Assembly (NCBI GenBank): GCA_005281725.1
Contig: SSBO01000002.1
Span: forward strand, 1,652,768-1,716,767
Reading direction: 5' to 3'
Source: Wuchereria bancrofti
Taxonomy: Eukaryota > Nematoda > Chromadorea > Rhabditida > Onchocercidae
Length of the DNA stretch: 64,000 nt
Shown: positions 1 to 10,743 of the stretch, one piece after another
How positions within the stretch are numbered: position 1 is the stretch's first letter
Layout of the letters: each line of letters begins with the position of its first letter
The notes under the pieces: generated by a model
What the model was told of the DNA's origin: nothing
Database searches by the model: none
The model's input: the letters and a program-made list of their open reading frames with translations, nothing else
Position numbers and translations under genes: made by a program

Positions 1-673
1 TCTTTTAACACTCCTGAAATTAAATAATGAATTGAAAATTTGAATGATGCAATAATTGTTGTGTAATTTTAGGCCTGAAAGTAAACGGACATTATTGGTT
101 AGTTTTCGAAAAGGACTTTTGCTTAGCAAGCAAATAATACTGGTACTAGACTGTGATTTTGTGACAATATCAGATTCATATTCTGACTTGGCCATGTTAT
201 CCTTTCTTCCATCAAGCATTCATAGCAAACAAACGCGAGTTGTAAATGTTCTTAAATTTGATGAACCACTGGAAAATTTTTCATTGTCTGAAATAGGCGA
301 TCTCTCTTTGAAAGGTTTTTCTTCATTTTAACCTTCGTTGACTTTTATAAGTTTAAGCTGAAATTTTTGTTTGTTTTTATTTTTAATTATGAGCTAAATA
401 AATACTTCAACTTTTCATCTTATCTTCTATTGGTTTTTTCGTTTGATCTGTTTGCTATTAATATTTAAAATTTATTTTGTTCTTCATCAAATTTCAAGAT
501 TTCAGAAGGGTTGAAATTATATCAGTGTCTTTATACTTGTCACTTCTCTAAAGTACTCAGTATTACTTCGTCCTATTTGCGCATTATTCTTCGTAAAATC
601 GGGAAATTTAGAGAAGTAGATTTTGGTAATTGGCAACTTTTTATCGGTGAAACGGATACAATATGGAATAATT
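1..673. repeat. Left arm of a large perfect inverted repeat
   Basis: Positions 1-673 are the exact reverse complement of 2345-3017; position x pairs with 3018-x. I compared several stretches, including the arm ends and AT-rich intron sequence, and found no mismatch. The inner boundary is sharp: 673/2345 pair and 674/2344 do not. The outer boundary is unknown because the left arm runs off the window at base 1. The arm carries one complete exon, one intron and part of a second exon of an unrecognised gene. Either a recent inverted duplication or an assembly artefact would look like this. Confidence 0.95.
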
Positions 674-1070
674 TTGTAATTTATACAAATTCATTATTTA
701 TGGAAGACGTTTCGTCCCAGTGTCGACTTTTTTCAAAGTGATTTTCTTTCTTTTTTTTTAATTGAATATTGTTCTTTAGCAATTTTAAGATTCGAAATAT
801 TTACCAAAATTTGTGCTTGCAAAATTATGTTTGAAAATTCATATAGGAATATTGCTAACGAAATTATTCCAAAATTGCTTTTTAAATTTTCATATGGGAC
901 ATGTGTGAAGTGCTATGAAAACAGTTAAACTTGGAACACTTCGAGTACAACGAATGATTACTTTGCTTTTTAATTGCTTTATTATATTCTTAATTTGCAG
1001 AAATGAATGTGATATGCATCATTTTATCGAAATTTTGGATGAAAGTAATAAAAGTTATGAGATTACGTGA
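73..1070 (+). CDS. Unrecognised protein gene, 3' part only (four terminal exons)
   Basis: I do not recognise this protein. Four exons chain in phase: 73-314, 506-737, 790-909 and 1001-1070 (stop TGA at 1068). Boundaries are supported by acceptors ending TTTTAG, TTTCAG, TTTTAAG and TTGCAG and by donors GTTTTT, GTGATT and GTGCTA; the second and third donors are weak. If exon 2 were not spliced, it would stop at 741. The readable part is about 220 residues, mixed hydrophobic and charged, without transmembrane segments or clear motifs; long leucine/isoleucine-rich stretches could be helical repeats. The 5' end lies before the window. The first exon and most of the second are duplicated in antisense in the right arm at 2345-2945. 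Confidence 0.55.
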
Positions 1071-2344
1071 TATGGTCACCGGATGACTGGTAGACGTAAA
1101 ATCGAGCGTAGCGAACTATATGTATATAGGAAGTGGACTTATTGGATTTAATTTCTTATTTCACTTTTCACTTTGAATTTTCCTTTTGCGATCTAAATTA
1201 CAAATGATCTGAAATAGTTGAAGGGTTTGTTCTTTTTTTCTCAATCAATTGTTGCAGTAGAATTATTTGCATTCATTCCATTCGTCGTTGGTTTTTTCTT
1301 TTGAAGAAGTTACACAAGAAGAAATGCATCATGGGGAAGAAGTTTGGAATGTGTTAATTAAAGATGTACAGTTATTAAAAATTCTTTTATGGGATCTATA
1401 TAGGAAGAATTAAAGCTGCTATATCTCTTCACACTAGCAATGTCGTTTATTTTTTGATAGTAAAGAAGTTTCAAAATAGTAAAAAATTAATAAAGGTATT
1501 TTTTTTTCATTAATAAAATTAATAAAGTAAAAAATAAAATAAAATACAAAATTAATAAAAAGTCTAAAAGCTCTTCAAAATATCGAAATTACTGTGTGTA
1601 TGAAAAAAAAACAGTAGTACAACTATCGAAATACACTTCAATTGTTAAATATGTTTTATACTAAACTACTTTTATTGAACCATTAAACTGTTAAGTTTTA
1701 CGTCCAATAAATCCTTTTTTTATGTCATAGTATGTACAACTTGATTGAATGCTTATTACTTACTATTCTTTTGTATTAAATAGGTGTTAAATTCCTTTTT
1801 TCTGTACTATTGCGATTAAGAAGTTAAAAAAGAAAAAGTACTGCAAGTGATGTATGTATGAGATTGTATTAGGAGAGGAGAAAACATCTTTCTTAAAAAT
1901 GTTCGTAATTATGTTTTATTTTTTACTCGAGAAGGATTCTTTTTAGTGATCGTATAATCATTTGGATTTCAAAAGATCATTATAGATTAACAAAGTTAAT
2001 TTATTATAAACGGAAGGTAGAGTGATTTAAGAAACAAATATCAGATCAGAAGTAAATTATAAGGATTTGATTTAGTAAACATTACAAAAATCAAAACATG
2101 TAAATTGAAAATATTTTCACATAAATCAATTTCAGTCATCTGTATATTACAATACTGTTAGATAACTTTTGATTAAATTTCTGGGAAAAGTAATGTTTTT
2201 TTTTTTTTGATTCGTTAAATTTTTCTACGATTTATGCAGAGAATGAATTGGATGAATTTGAATTTCATGCCAATAATCAATAAAATTGATATTATAAGCT
2301 AAGAGCAATTGATTTTTAATGTATAGTTAGACTTGTCATTTTTT
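1071..2344. other. Palindrome spacer, no gene seen
   Basis: This is the rest of the spacer between the two inverted-repeat arms, after the stop codon of the unrecognised gene. It is AT-rich with A and T runs (for example around 1495-1560). I see no open frame with splice signals and no RNA gene. Confidence 0.6.
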
Positions 2345-2945
2345 AATTATTCCATATTGTATCCGTTTCACCGATAAAAAGTTGCCAATTACCAAAATCT
2401 ACTTCTCTAAATTTCCCGATTTTACGAAGAATAATGCGCAAATAGGACGAAGTAATACTGAGTACTTTAGAGAAGTGACAAGTATAAAGACACTGATATA
2501 ATTTCAACCCTTCTGAAATCTTGAAATTTGATGAAGAACAAAATAAATTTTAAATATTAATAGCAAACAGATCAAACGAAAAAACCAATAGAAGATAAGA
2601 TGAAAAGTTGAAGTATTTATTTAGCTCATAATTAAAAATAAAAACAAACAAAAATTTCAGCTTAAACTTATAAAAGTCAACGAAGGTTAAAATGAAGAAA
2701 AACCTTTCAAAGAGAGATCGCCTATTTCAGACAATGAAAAATTTTCCAGTGGTTCATCAAATTTAAGAACATTTACAACTCGCGTTTGTTTGCTATGAAT
2801 GCTTGATGGAAGAAAGGATAACATGGCCAAGTCAGAATATGAATCTGATATTGTCACAAAATCACAGTCTAGTACCAGTATTATTTGCTTGCTAAGCAAA
2901 AGTCCTTTTCGAAAACTAACCAATAATGTCCGTTTACTTTCAGGC
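2345..2945 (-). pseudogene. Truncated antisense copy of the 73-1070 gene
   Basis: On the minus strand, 2704-2945 equals exon 73-314 and 2345-2512 equals the first 168 bases of exon 506-737, with the intron between them also identical. The copy stops inside the second exon at the repeat breakpoint, so it lacks the last exons and the stop codon. It cannot encode the same C-terminus unless unseen sequence supplies one. There is no nucleotide divergence from the sense copy, so it is either very young or not real. Confidence 0.6.
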
Positions 2946-3017
2946 CTAAAATTACACAACAATTATTGCATCATTCAAATTTTCAATTCATTATTTAATT
3001 TCAGGAGTGTTAAAAGA
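2345..3017. repeat. Right arm of the large perfect inverted repeat
   Basis: Exact reverse complement of positions 1-673. After 3017 the sequence continues as unique DNA, so on this side the visible repeat ends at or beyond the base pairing with window position 1. If the left arm ends exactly at base 1, this arm is complete. Confidence 0.95.
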
Positions 3018-3275
3018 CTGATTTTAACATGATATAACAAGATATAAGAATTATTTCATGCTTGAAAGTTATCAATTATTCGGCTGCAAATATAAATAAT
3101 TTTTTTTTTTGGTTAAAAAAATATTAAATTATTAAATTCTTTTAGAATAATGAAGCATCGTGCAGCTTTTATTGAAAACTTCAGAACTAAGTAAATGATT
3201 TCATCTTTTTATTATTAGAATAAAGCTATGGAATATACTCACGGAATATGTTGAGTTGTTAACATATCATCAAAA

Positions 3276-3327
3276 ATGACAGTCGTTGTGTCTGATAAGT
3301 CACAATTGCAAATAGCAGCACATGAAG
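3276..3327 (+). CDS. Possible first exon of an unrecognised small gene
   Basis: An ATG opens a 17-codon frame (begins MTVVVSDKSQ) that ends in a good donor, GAAG followed by GTAATC. One in-phase continuation is an exon near 3760-3790 (acceptor TTTTTCCAG, donor GTATAA) and a lysine-rich last exon near 3838-3915. A separate lysine-rich open frame lies at 3459-3665 but has no matching acceptor. Low-complexity AT-rich sequence makes chance frames likely, so this is tentative. Confidence 0.2.
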
Positions 3328-4286
3328 GTAATCTAAAATAGTTATAAAAAACTGAAATTTTATTAATTTTTTAAGACTTGGTGAGGTTCAATAAAAAAAA
3401 TGGTAAAAAAAATCGTAGAAAGTTTTCAGATTTGATATGACTATCATATCATTTCCCGGTGGGAAAGTTTCAAATCCAAAAGTTTTTCACATCTCAAACT
3501 GATTACTATAAAGATCAACAGTATGATTACGACCACACCAAATATAATGAAAAATTTCAGAAAAAAATAAACAAAAATAAAATAAAAAATAAAAAAATTA
3601 TAGAAGAAGCAAAGAAAATATGTCATCCAAATGATTTTAATACGAAATATAAATTAAAGAAGTGAAACATTTTGCAAAAATAGTTATGTAATGATCAAAA
3701 TATGAAAATAGCTATTATTCATCAATACCTATAAAATCAAGTGTAACTTTTTTCCAGTTGTATGGAAGAAGCAAAAAAAAAGTTTGAGGTATAATAGTCT
3801 GAACAATTAAATCAACTGCATTTTTTTCTATAAGTTTGTCGAAACAGAAAAAAATTTTTTTTTCAAAAGCTAATCAAAAACTTTTTAGACTAAAATTGAA
3901 GAAAAAAAACTGACATAGTATGGTGTGTATCATTTTCCACTTTAATAGCGATGCAAATATTCTCTAGGAATAACGCACTCCAAACAATGTAACATTTGAA
4001 ACCAATTAAATTAGAATTTTCTAACTGCTTCACTTTTGACTTTAAAATATTCTAAAACAAATGTAGAAGGACAAATGTCTAGCAAAAAGTATTTTTACTA
4101 CTATTTCGCTAAATTGAGATTATACTCAGATTTCAATATATCCTTAATAAAAAAATATTTCTGTTAGATCTATACATTTATTTATTTACACATCAAAAAA
4201 AATGATAATAATAATTTCAGAAGTTATTTGTAGTTAAATTAATCAATTGCAAACGTTCTATTCATATTTTTAAAAAGCACTTACCT

Positions 4287-4455
4287 GAATCAAGGTTGTA
4301 TTGATCGGATGCTTTGGAAGTTGATTTATATTGCAAAGTACATCCTCTAAAACAGCTTCTTTTGCTTGAAGTACTTTTTTCATTCTTTCCACTTCAATAT
4401 TCATTTGTTCTACTTTTTCATGCAATACATCTGTTACATCAATTTCATCCTTCAT
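4287..4455 (-). CDS. First coding exon of a coiled-coil protein
   Basis: ATG at 4455 opens a 56-codon frame rich in Glu, Lys, Val and Met with heptad-like spacing, so it probably forms a coiled coil. It ends in a near-perfect donor (CAG then GTAAGT) in phase 0. Just upstream, TTTTTAATTTTAG precedes the ATG by a few bases and could be a spliced-leader or 5' UTR acceptor. I could not place the next exon with confidence; a short one ending near 3870 is possible. Family not recognised. Confidence 0.5.
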
Positions 4456-4739
4456 TGTTGTCTAAAATTAAAAAAAAGAACTTCCAGAAAACAAAACGAA
4501 ATGCCGCTTTTTTAAACGTAACAATGTATCGTTTGCTAAGCACTTTATCCCTTAGTCAATCCTAATTTATGATTTGGCAATCTAAGCTAAAATTGAATTT
4601 CACATTATTCTTCCCACTTGCATTGCAATAAATTGTGGCGATTCAGAATAAGTCATAAACAATATTTTTGGTACTTATTAACTCAGACTAATGAATTATA
4701 ATTCAATATACAATCCTGCCGTGAAAAAAAGTAGAAGAT

Positions 4740-5152
4740 ATGCCACCAAAGACCATAGTTTATCAATTATTTTATTTTATTTACTCCAGTAACTTGCCAT
4801 GCAATCAAAAGTTCAAGCAGAGGAGACTGAGAACGATTCATCAACTGCCATAGAAGAAAGCTATGCAAAGCAAAATTGAACGAATTTATTTGAAACTGTT
4901 TGAAGATGTTGTCAGATGTCAGGGTAAACGTTCTACTACAGAACGAACAATCTGTGAGATGTAAACTAAAATAATCGTTAGAAATTATTTTTATAGATTT
5001 TATGGAAGAAAAAATAAAAGCGCAAACAACACGTACGAATGATATATGTAGAAAATACACAGAATAATTTACTGTTCAATCAAAGTTCACTGTTTGATAT
5101 AGATGGTAATTTGCGAGAAACAATTTTATATCAGATGCGGGGTGAAACAATT
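4740..5152 (+). pseudogene. Cluster of short coding-like frames, possibly a decayed gene
   Basis: Several plus-strand segments read like protein but in different frames. They are 4799-4879 (ATG after an acceptor-like TTTACTCCAG), 4854-4961 (contains IERIYLKLFEDVV), about 4997-5067 after acceptor TTTTTATAG (contains MEEKIKAQTTRTN), and a frame ending at 5152. One intron (4924-4996) would join the second and third in phase. The first and second are offset by one base, and frame 0 has a TAG. A frameshifted pseudogene, a sequencing error or chance are all possible. Confidence 0.25.
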
Positions 5153-5383
5153 TGAACCTAAGAAATTTCTTACACAATACATACAAACAAAAAAGAAAAA
5201 TCAAGTTGATTCCAGCATAGAACATTAAACGAACAAAATTGAACAAATAACGCTCATTTTTACATAGGAACAAAGAAAACATCACTCAAATCTTGTGACC
5301 CTAATAAAATAGACCCAAGCAATGATTCGATTTCTAGCCTATTCTTCAAAGATACGCCTAAAGTTCAAATTATTTTATTTTCA

Positions 5384-5389
5384 AACGTT
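5384..5389 (-). promoter_or_regulatory. Polyadenylation signal of prp-3
   Basis: AATAAA on the minus strand (TTTATT on plus), 25 bases past the prp-3 stop codon, the expected position for a 3' end signal. Confidence 0.6.
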
Positions 5390-5413
5390 AGCAATTTCTA
5401 TAAGTCTTACGAC

Positions 5414-8400
5414 TTAAGCGTTAGCTTCATCAGCCAAAAGTGAAGTACTGTATGCGAGATCCCAAAAATGTGCTGCTCCATGCTTTTCTAAGATTTCTCT
5501 TGCTTGCTTCTCTAATGTAGCAACCATACACTTCACTTCGCCAAAATTTCGTCGTTTCTGAATACCTTCCCAAATCTAAAATTCCAAAACTTAAAAAAAT
5601 AAATTCTTATTGTAAAAAAAAAATCTTATTGTAAAAAAATAAATTAATGTGCTGCGTCCTACTTTATCATGTTATTTAGTAACATCTACATATAGCTCCT
5701 TTAACAAGGTATTCTATCGGCTATTTGAAGCAAAACATTTCAAGAAGAAAAATGAAAGACCGTTAATTGATAGAAAAACTGATTCACGATTTCTGTAATT
5801 TATATAAGAATCGGAAGAGTATTTTTTGCTATCTTACACAGCGACTCAATATTCTTAACAGTTTCTTTGATTTATTAAATTTTATTTCACATTCTGAATT
5901 TATCTAATTTTCATTCTAGGGAAAACATCACCAACCAGGGAACAATCATTTCTTTCACCAGGAGTATCTTTATTTTCAGCTTCTTTTTTTTGACCAATAA
6001 TTTCATCTCCCCATTTGATCCGATTCAACATCAAATTTTTGAATGCTTTCTGTTGTTTTGGTCCTGAAATAAACAAAACAGGTGTTCCCCTAAATGCTTA
6101 GTAGAATTAAGCATGATCAAATATACTAAATTAGGACAACCCAACATATAAAATGTAATAAATTTTAAACGTACCGCCTTCAACAATTACAAGATTGATA
6201 TTATTGTGCAGCAGAATCAAACCAGTCATATGTAGTTGCTTAGCATTCATTTCGACTTTGAACTTCTTTGCTGGATGAGCCAAAGATTTGACCCTAAAAA
6301 AACGGAACTATTTATTCCTCATTCTTTGTCTACAACAACATTTTAATAAATGGCCACACCACCTCGAAAGTGTTTTAGTTTTAGTGAGACTGTAGAAACG
6401 GCCTGATTTTTTTCTGCAGTCTCATCTAAAAAATTATAATTAAATAGAATATCAACTAAAGAACTAACTTATAAACTGTCATATGAACAGCCAAAGATGT
6501 GTCTTCTTTAATTTTTCGAATTTTCTTTTCCGATCGTTGGTCTTTGGTAAGTTTTCTTTGTTGATTTGTCACTTCATGCTTTCGCTGTCTTTCAGCCATT
6601 TGTTTACGTACATGAGCTTCAACTTTAGTCGGATCCTGGACAGCATCCGAACCCAGTACCCTCATCAAATTTGATAATTTAACTTTCGGCTCTGGAGCTT
6701 TCATTAAACCCAATCTGAAGGAAGTCCGCTATAAAAAATTTTTGGCACAGAAATCATTGCATACAGAAATCATTATCAAAATTTAAACATGGAAAATTAA
6801 GCAGCAGTTCTTAGAACAATATTCTTAGTAAAGAAACCTTATTTTTTCCGTCTGTTCCTTTTGTGCTTCCTTTCTGTTTTGCCGCCTGATCTTTTTTCGT
6901 TCTCGACTTGTTAAATAAACCTTGAATAAAATACATAAGAATTTCTAAATACTAGTAAAAGCTTTAGAAGAATTCATAAGTATTTCATACACAAACAGCA
7001 GTAAATGCTTGCCTTTAGATATTGTGGTTGAAGAGGCTCATCAGGGGGTTTGAGTTGGATAGGATGCTCCACCAAGTTTGTGATCGTTTTCACATACTTA
7101 TTGTCAGAATCAATGTTCTCATCAGGTATCATATCATAACTACCACCTAATACAACTTCGTCCCACCACTCTACGAGTGGAACATCACTCACCTGAAAAT
7201 TTAATTAGTCAAAGATATTGCCTTGGTTTTTTGGTCATCGCAAGATATATATGATTATTTTACTTGTTCGTAATAAATGTGCCTTTGTTAGTGACCACAC
7301 TGAAGGATGACGAATCATTTTCCCTCATTTTTATCGTTAATTGTTCATTAAAGAAAATAACATACCGCAGACGATGACGGAGTTAGCATAGCCAGTTTTA
7401 CTGATGAGGACATCCCTGTTTTCTTCGCTATCTGTGTGATTTCCGCTTGCAAAATTGCTAAACGAGCTTTGGCTCGCTCACGTTGGGCCAATTTCTCAAA
7501 TTCGCCTTTATCATGGAAAACAATTGCACGCTGCTTCCGCTGCGCGGATTTTAAACTAAAATCAAAATTAGTGTCACCTTCATCAGCATCTCAGAAATGA
7601 ATCTAACCAGAAGTTATGTTCAATTAACTAAGTTATTGGAAAAGTTCACTTCTAAAACTATGGGTTATAATTTATACAATCCATTTTCAAAATAAATATT
7701 GACCTAATACGAGGGTCTAGATACTCAACAATCCTCTGTTCCGGTTCATCAACTGGTTTTGTTTTTGAAACTGCTCCACTGCCTGCATCCTTTCTAATAA
7801 GCTGCGCAACTGTTGCTGTTCGTTGTGCTAATTTTTCTTTCAGTTCTTTGACCCTGTAGAAAAGAATTACGCGAAATTTGGATGATCATACAATTTTGCA
7901 AAAAAAAATGAGTGGAAAAAATTATTAAACCTATTAATTTTCTCCATCGAATAGTTCATAAACATGCTAGCTTCCTTCGTGTTCAGTTTGGATGCTTTTG
8001 AAATTACAGCTTGAGCTACGATACCAGGCCTTGCTGTGAGATTCAGTTGTCGCTTCCGCTCCTCAATTGCCATTTGAGCTTGATACATCAGTTCTTTACT
8101 TTTAAGCTCCTGAAATTAGTGCATGTAAACTTAGTTCATTTTACGATGCTGCAATTCAGTTCGTAAAGTACAAGAATGTGACAAAACTCTGCTTTCACAG
8201 AATATTGATCACTACGTTTTGGTTTCGGCCTGTACTTTTCATATCATTGTAAATCAAAACTAATCATGAACCGACCAAAAAGAGAATTGAAAAAAATGAA
8301 AAAAATATTGATTAGCAGCAACTGTCGTATTGCTTTTCAACTTTTTAGGTCAATTTATCGACATAAAAACTGACTTCTTCTGTAATTTCATCTGAATTCT

Positions 8401-9249
8401 TCGGCTCTGTTTTGATGACAGAAGCGTTTGACAATATCGGTTTAGTAACGACTGGTGCAGCTCGTGCTGGATTAGAATCCGACCGTTCTTCAAGTTTAGG
8501 CTTTTTCATTATCCCTTCTTTAATATCCTTCGTTTCTTCAAACTGAAATTTACGAAATTCCACCATTTTGAAATTTAGCAAAGAAAATCCTTTTGATTTC
8601 AAGTGATTAAAATTGCACTGCTCAAAAACTCTTTCGATCAATTAAGAAAACACGGTATCGAGAACTTGAAATGATTATGTGCGCGCGCAAGTAGCATGGT
8701 GTGAAAGGTTAAACTCTGCTGAACCTTCACGAAGAACAACCAAACACCCACTAAACAACCTCAAAAAATTGTGTGGACTTCTCCGTGTATCGTTAAGCAC
8801 ACCACTGATCAACTATTGATCAGTGATCCAAACTTTTCAAGTTGCTGCAGAAGTACATTAAATCGTAAAATTCAAACTCACATCTTGAGCAACGAATCAA
8901 AAACATTAAAAATTGTTAGGATCCCAAAACTAAAACGTTGGATAACAAGAAACAAAGATATCCCTTATAATCTAAGTTTATCTCAATTTATAGAACATTT
9001 TCAAGGAAATAAAGGAACGATAATACATACCCGATGTTTCCGTCTTCGGGCAAATTGTGGGAATGCATCGGAAAGTGCATCGATTAAACGCTTCCGTGTG
9101 GTTGAATCACGAAGATGATCGCCGACACGGTCCCTCATTTTCTCATAATCATAACCTTTCCGCAAACATCGTTCCACAATATCGACAAGTTTATCATCCC
9201 GTTTATCAATATATTTCCGCACTAACTTCTCCACATTACGATCACCCAT
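5414..9249 (-). CDS. prp-3: U4/U6 small nuclear ribonucleoprotein Prp3
   Basis: Component of the U4/U6 di-snRNP and U4/U6.U5 tri-snRNP; its C-terminal region contacts U4/U6 RNA during spliceosome assembly in the nucleus. Eleven exons in phase give 607 residues: 9031-9249, 8375-8542, 7931-8109, 7704-7853, 7366-7555, 7013-7192, 6838-6920, 6469-6714, 6175-6293, 5936-6063, 5414-5575. Residues 1-73 are a PWI domain ([17 protein letters not shown]). The PRP3 domain follows, with [28 protein letters not shown] and [18 protein letters not shown] close to human PRPF3. The C-terminal DUF1115 part ends [18 protein letters not shown]. It is somewhat shorter than the human protein (about 680), mainly in the linker after PWI. 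Intron 6 appears to use a GC donor. It lies 365 bp downstream of rpl-21 on the same strand. Confidence 0.96.
6921..7012 (-). other. GC-AG intron in prp-3
   Basis: The exon ending at 7013 reads ...CTA AAG and is followed by GCAAGC. The next exon begins in phase 0 after TTATTCAAG, restoring the conserved [13 protein letters not shown] junction. Nearby GT dinucleotides give the wrong phase. The extended AAG|GCAAG match is typical of genuine GC donors. Confidence 0.75.
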
Positions 9250-9614
9250 TGTTATATTTTTCAACTTTAAAAACTATTCGGCATAAAATTATGGCAAAAA
9301 TCCGTACGATTACATAAGAAAACCTCATCACAAAATCACGCAGAACAAAATCCATGCATATGCGGCATCAAGTAAACCTTCATGCAAATATATCAAAATT
9401 AATCTTGATTCCAACATATTCTGTCCTTGCTTCCATATTATTTAAATTTGTTATGTGAAACTGGGGTTTAACATTTAGTTTCTTGATTTATGAATACAAG
9501 TGCGAAATAATACGCAAATAATTGGCAATGTTTGGTTATAAAACAAGAGAAATATAACAAAAATCTTTATTCCAGTACCATTACAACAAACAACGGAAAG
9601 ATACATGATTTTTT
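9250..9614. other. Intercistronic region between rpl-21 and prp-3
   Basis: About 365 bases between the rpl-21 stop and the prp-3 start on the same (minus) strand. It contains the rpl-21 poly(A) signal and, close to the prp-3 ATG, a minus-strand TTTTTAAAG that could accept a spliced leader. No gene seen. The spacing would suit a nematode operon. Confidence 0.5.
9566..9571 (-). promoter_or_regulatory. Polyadenylation signal of rpl-21
   Basis: AATAAA on the minus strand 44 bases past the rpl-21 stop codon. Confidence 0.6.
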
Positions 9615-10731
9615 TCAAGCAATAATTTCGAATTTTACTGGAGCGAGCAACTGAGGCTTATTGGAACGTGTTTTGACCAAATGGGCTTTCCTCGGTTCTT
9701 TTGGCTGAAATCGACCAAAAATTATTTACATAATTAAAGATGATAAAAAAATAGCATGTGATGCACTTAACAATATAGTCAAGGCCGATACTACTCTAAT
9801 AATAAATTTAATAAATTTTTAATACACAGGGTGAATAAACAGACGAAAAAGAAGCATATGTGGTATTGAAAAATACCAACAAAAAGAACATATCCTTATA
9901 TATAATAATCGAACTATTTTGTTTTGCTTTTTGCAAACTAAGATCCCATCATAACTTATCCATTAAACCTGACTTAAATTTAAAATTAAGCGAATGAAAA
10001 ATATTAACCATTCTTCTGATGGGTACCATTTGACCAGTTTCCCGTGCAATCCTCTTCTTTTCCTCATTTTCCTTAACTCGGTTCAAGAAATCCTGACGAC
10101 ATTTCGACGGTCTCACATGCTCGATGCGAACATTAATACGTTTTTGTATAATGCGGTTTCTAGAAAGAAATACAATTTCAAAACGGAAAAGTAGAATTAT
10201 GCTAGCAATCTTTCTAGTTCCCATAATGAATTAACCATCTTCAAGCCATAATTTTTGGGTCTTTCACCACCATTCTTGATAACAACCAGGTTTCACCAAA
10301 ACCTTTTAACTTTCACTTGAAACACTGTTTTCAGAATGTAAAAAAAAAGAGGGAGAAAAGAAAAAGGCTTAATGTAGCACAGAAAAAAAATTATGAAGAT
10401 ATGAACAGTATTCTCAGTATCTCTCGTTAGCAATTAGAAGCAAAACTAACAAAGCGAAAGATTTTTGAGATGAAAAAACAAAAACTGACCTGACACGTTT
10501 ATTGACCAAAACTCCTACAGCGTGTTTGGTGACATTAAAAACACGTCCGGTTCGTCCATGATATGCCTTGAAAGGCATACCCTTCTGAAAGGCACCATTT
10601 CCTTTAATGTCAACGATGTCACCGCGTTTGTAAGTCCGATAAAATGTCGACAACGGTTCAATTCCATGTTTTCGAAATTCCCTAGCAAACATATAACGTG
10701 TACCACGACGAATACCTTTTGGGTTCACCAT
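9615..10731 (-). CDS. rpl-21: 60S ribosomal protein L21 (eL21)
   Basis: Structural protein of the large cytoplasmic ribosomal subunit. Three exons in phase, 10490-10731, 10009-10159 and 9615-9704, give exactly 160 residues, the usual eL21 length. It begins [20 protein letters not shown] and contains the family stretches [33 protein letters not shown] and [14 protein letters not shown]. An acceptor TATTTCAG lies 11 bases upstream of the ATG (first mRNA base 10742), separated by an A-run, as expected for spliced-leader addition. It is followed on the same strand by prp-3, possibly in one operon, and has qcr9 as a diverging upstream neighbour. Confidence 0.98.
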
Positions 10732-10741
10732 TTTTTTTTTA

Positions 10742-10743
10742 TC
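10742..10743 (-). promoter_or_regulatory. Putative spliced-leader acceptor of rpl-21
   Basis: Minus-strand TATTTCAG followed by ATAAAAAAAAA and the start ATG. There is no in-frame upstream coding exon, so trans-splicing or a 5' UTR intron is implied. Confidence 0.5.

Noticed and set aside
2687..3032. Right arm read on the plus strand: a serine-rich frame with one in-frame TGA
   Set aside because: It is antisense to an exon with intact splice signals and contains a stop; the opposite strand explains the sequence better.
4767..5060. 97-residue minus-strand open frame
   Set aside because: Rich in Phe/Ser/Leu/Ile as expected for the antisense of Lys/Glu-rich sequence, without splice signals or recognisable motif.
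8771..9118. 115-residue plus-strand open frame
   Set aside because: It lies over prp-3 exon 1 and intron 1 in antisense; no independent support.
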